Assembly: GCA_016699165.1 (NCBI GenBank)
Contig: CP064963.1
Location: forward strand, 4,340,001-4,404,000
Direction: 5' to 3'
Source: Candidatus Melainabacteria bacterium
Lineage (GTDB): Bacteria; Cyanobacteriota; Vampirovibrionia; Obscuribacterales; Obscuribacteraceae
DNA: 64,000 bases
Made by a program: the position numbers and the translations under genes. The notes beneath the pieces were generated by a model. That model searched no databases. It was not told where the DNA came from and saw only the letters and a program-made list of their open reading frames with translations. Shown in pieces: positions 62,905 to 64,000 of the stretch (the first letter of the stretch is position 1; each line of letters opens with the position of its first letter).

Positions 62905-63402
62905 TCAGGTCTTGACGGGTGGATTGTTTTCTTGGCTTAGCCCTTTTTTAGCCTTTGCATGCTCGATCATAAGACCGATTGAAAGCGCCAGCAGCACTAA
63001 GAATGAAGCCATCCATAAATAGAATCCGATAGTAGGATGAAGAAAAGTGAGCTTAATAACACCGGCATCATCGTTATAAACGTTCATTTTGTTCAGTGAA
63101 AGTGTGTGTAATCCAGATAGAAGGGCGAAGAGACTGCACATTGCTGCGGTGAGATAGCTCTTTTCTTGCAGCATCAAGAGTGCCACTACATAGAATATGT
63201 TGGCAAACTGGGCGAACTGTCCAATGAAAATAGCCATTAGACCTTTGTATAGGCAGACCCAGCCGAACCATGTGATCATTTCTCCCATCACTTTTTTGTT
63301 TTGAACCATTTGATACGATTGAAACTCAAGCGCGGGTGTGACGCAGGCAAGTGCGAATAGTGCAAGGCTTAAAACAATTATTTTTGAGGTTGTGCTTTTC
63401 AA
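62905..63402 (-). CDS. Small four-helix membrane protein
   Basis: 165 aa from a TTG at 63402 with AAGGA seven bases upstream; the frame begins at 63420. Four hydrophobic segments (KIIVLSLALFALACV; LMAIFIGQFAQFANIFYVVALL; LTAAMCSLFALLSGL; GFYLWMASFLVLLALSIGLMI) in an all-membrane protein. No family recognised. Same direction as the two genes after it, 24 bases ahead of the next. Confidence 0.7.
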   Translation of the reverse strand: MKSTTSKIIVLSLALFALACVTPALEFQSYQMVQNKKVMGEMITWFGWVCLYKGLMAIFIGQFAQFANIFYVVALLMLQEKSYLTAAMCSLFALLSGLHTLSLNKMNVYNDDAGVIKLTFLHPTIGFYLWMASFLVLLALSIGLMIEHAKAKKGLSQENNPPVKT

Positions 63403-63552
63403 TTCTGATTCCTTATACAAGATGCCTTTTAGCCATACTTTCCTAAGTGAGATTTTCGCAAATTTTCCTCCGCTTGAATTAACTTTTCTGTTTGACCAAA
63501 ATGGTTTTTAATAAAAGCAAGGCGGCGTAAGCATTTCTTTTTAGTGTTCCAA

Positions 63553-63574
63553 TATAATGTCTCTGTTAAGGAGG
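63553..63574 (+). promoter_or_regulatory. Promoter -10 and ribosome binding site of the helicase gene
   Basis: TATAAT at 63553-63558 and AAGGAGG at 63568-63574, nine bases before the ATG at 63584. This is the one case here of a perfect -10 together with a strong Shine-Dalgarno sequence. The -35 is weak. Confidence 0.5.
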
Positions 63575-63583
63575 GGCAGGTTT

Positions 63584-64000
63584 ATGCTTGCAAGTCCCGC
63601 CAAATCTCTAGATTGGGCTCATCCGATTGTTTCTGAGTGGTTCACCACTAAGTTCGGCACGCCTACAGAACCTCAAATTGCTGGATGGCCAGTGATTTTG
63701 TCTGGTCAAGATGCACTCATATGTGCACCGACTGGTTCCGGTAAAACCCTTGCTGCTTTTTTAGCTTGTCTTGATTCGTTAGTTCGAAAATCGCTTGCTG
63801 GCAAGCTTGAGCCCCGAACTGAAGTTGTTTATATCTCGCCTCTGAAAGCACTGAGTAATGATGTTCAAAAGAATCTTGATGCTCCCCTTGCTGAAATATT
63901 GCAACTGGCACAGAGTAAGGGTATCGAGACTCTAGATATTCGAACTGCAGTGCGCACTGGTGACACACTGCCAAGCGATCGTCAAAAGATGATCAAAAAG
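63584..64000 (+). CDS. Lhr-type DEAD/DEAH-box helicase (3' end beyond window)
   Basis: First 139 residues of a large superfamily 2 helicase. Start FGTPTEPQIAGWP matches the Q-motif region of Lhr, then Walker A CAPTGSGKT, motif Ia YISPLKALSNDVQKNL (typical of Lhr), and ending in VRTGDTLPSDRQKM. Lhr proteins unwind DNA/RNA hybrids and act in repair. The reading frame continues out of the window. The opposite-strand frame at 63717-63974 is a shadow. Confidence 0.88.
   Translation, partial: MLASPAKSLDWAHPIVSEWFTTKFGTPTEPQIAGWPVILSGQDALICAPTGSGKTLAAFLACLDSLVRKSLAGKLEPRTEVVYISPLKALSNDVQKNLDAPLAEILQLAQSKGIETLDIRTAVRTGDTLPSDRQKMIKK

Noticed and set aside
63717..63974. 85-residue minus-strand frame at the window end
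   Set aside because: Antisense to the Lhr helicase, whose conserved motifs are on the + strand.

Overview
The window looks like a chromosomal segment of a Gram-negative-type bacterium with moderate GC. It holds about 59 genes on both strands, no rRNA, tRNA, CRISPR array, insertion sequence or phage gene, and no gene-free stretch longer than about 200 bases. Secreted proteins, TPR proteins (about ten), caspase-like proteases, serpins and a cytochrome bd oxidase are all present. This mix would suit a Melainabacteria/Vampirovibrionia (Obscuribacterales-like) genome, but that placement is an inference from gene style, not from a marker gene.

Layout. 1-4.0 kb: a redox locus (end of an Old Yellow Enzyme, a divergent AraC regulator, aldo/keto reductase, zinc alcohol dehydrogenase). 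4.4-7.0 kb: HrpB helicase, broken by a -1 frameshift in a run of A near its 3' end. 7-18.8 kb: unknown secreted and anchored proteins, an M3 oligopeptidase, a DUF2490 barrel, an orphan CusA/CzcA RND pump, an EEP-family hydrolase and a DUF6929 protein. 18.7-26.4 kb: the most unusual unit, a tightly overlapping minus-strand operon of TPR protein, PqqD-like protein, ATP-grasp ligase, fold-III PLP decarboxylase, a urea-transporter/M23-peptidase fusion, histidine kinase, response regulator and possibly a GIY-YIG protein. 26.5-36.2 kb: TPR proteins and a DUF4173-TPR-DUF3142-secreted protein operon. 36.3-39.7 kb: an operon of secreted metacaspase, secreted YbjQ and a PDZ-like/VWA protein. 39.7-43.7 kb: TPR, cydB, cydA and DUF2071. 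43.7-49.5 kb: a second metacaspase behind an AAA ATPase and a ribbon-helix-helix/Gly-Arg-rich protein, then TPR and glycine-zipper proteins. 49.7-52.6 kb: M24 peptidase, IPT/TIG protein and a repeat protein. 52.6-59.2 kb: a seven-gene operon (DUF2167, lipoprotein, FAD monooxygenase, two tandem serpins, Cys-motif/TPR protein, GNAT). 59.3-64 kb: aldo/keto reductase, a TPR protein with threonine-rich repeats, two small envelope proteins, and the start of an Lhr-type helicase cut by the window end.

The overlapping stops and starts (ATGA, TAATG) in the 18.7-26.4 kb operon imply coupled translation and a joint job. My working model is a small-molecule or peptide-tailoring pathway (PqqD-like recognition, ATP-grasp ligation, PLP decarboxylation) linked to a membrane channel/peptidase and controlled by its own two-component system. 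Elsewhere, two secreted caspase-like proteases and two secreted serpins lie within 20 kb, which suggests much protease and protease-inhibitor activity in the envelope. Several genes have a TATAAT-like box directly before the start codon and no Shine-Dalgarno sequence, which points to leaderless transcripts.
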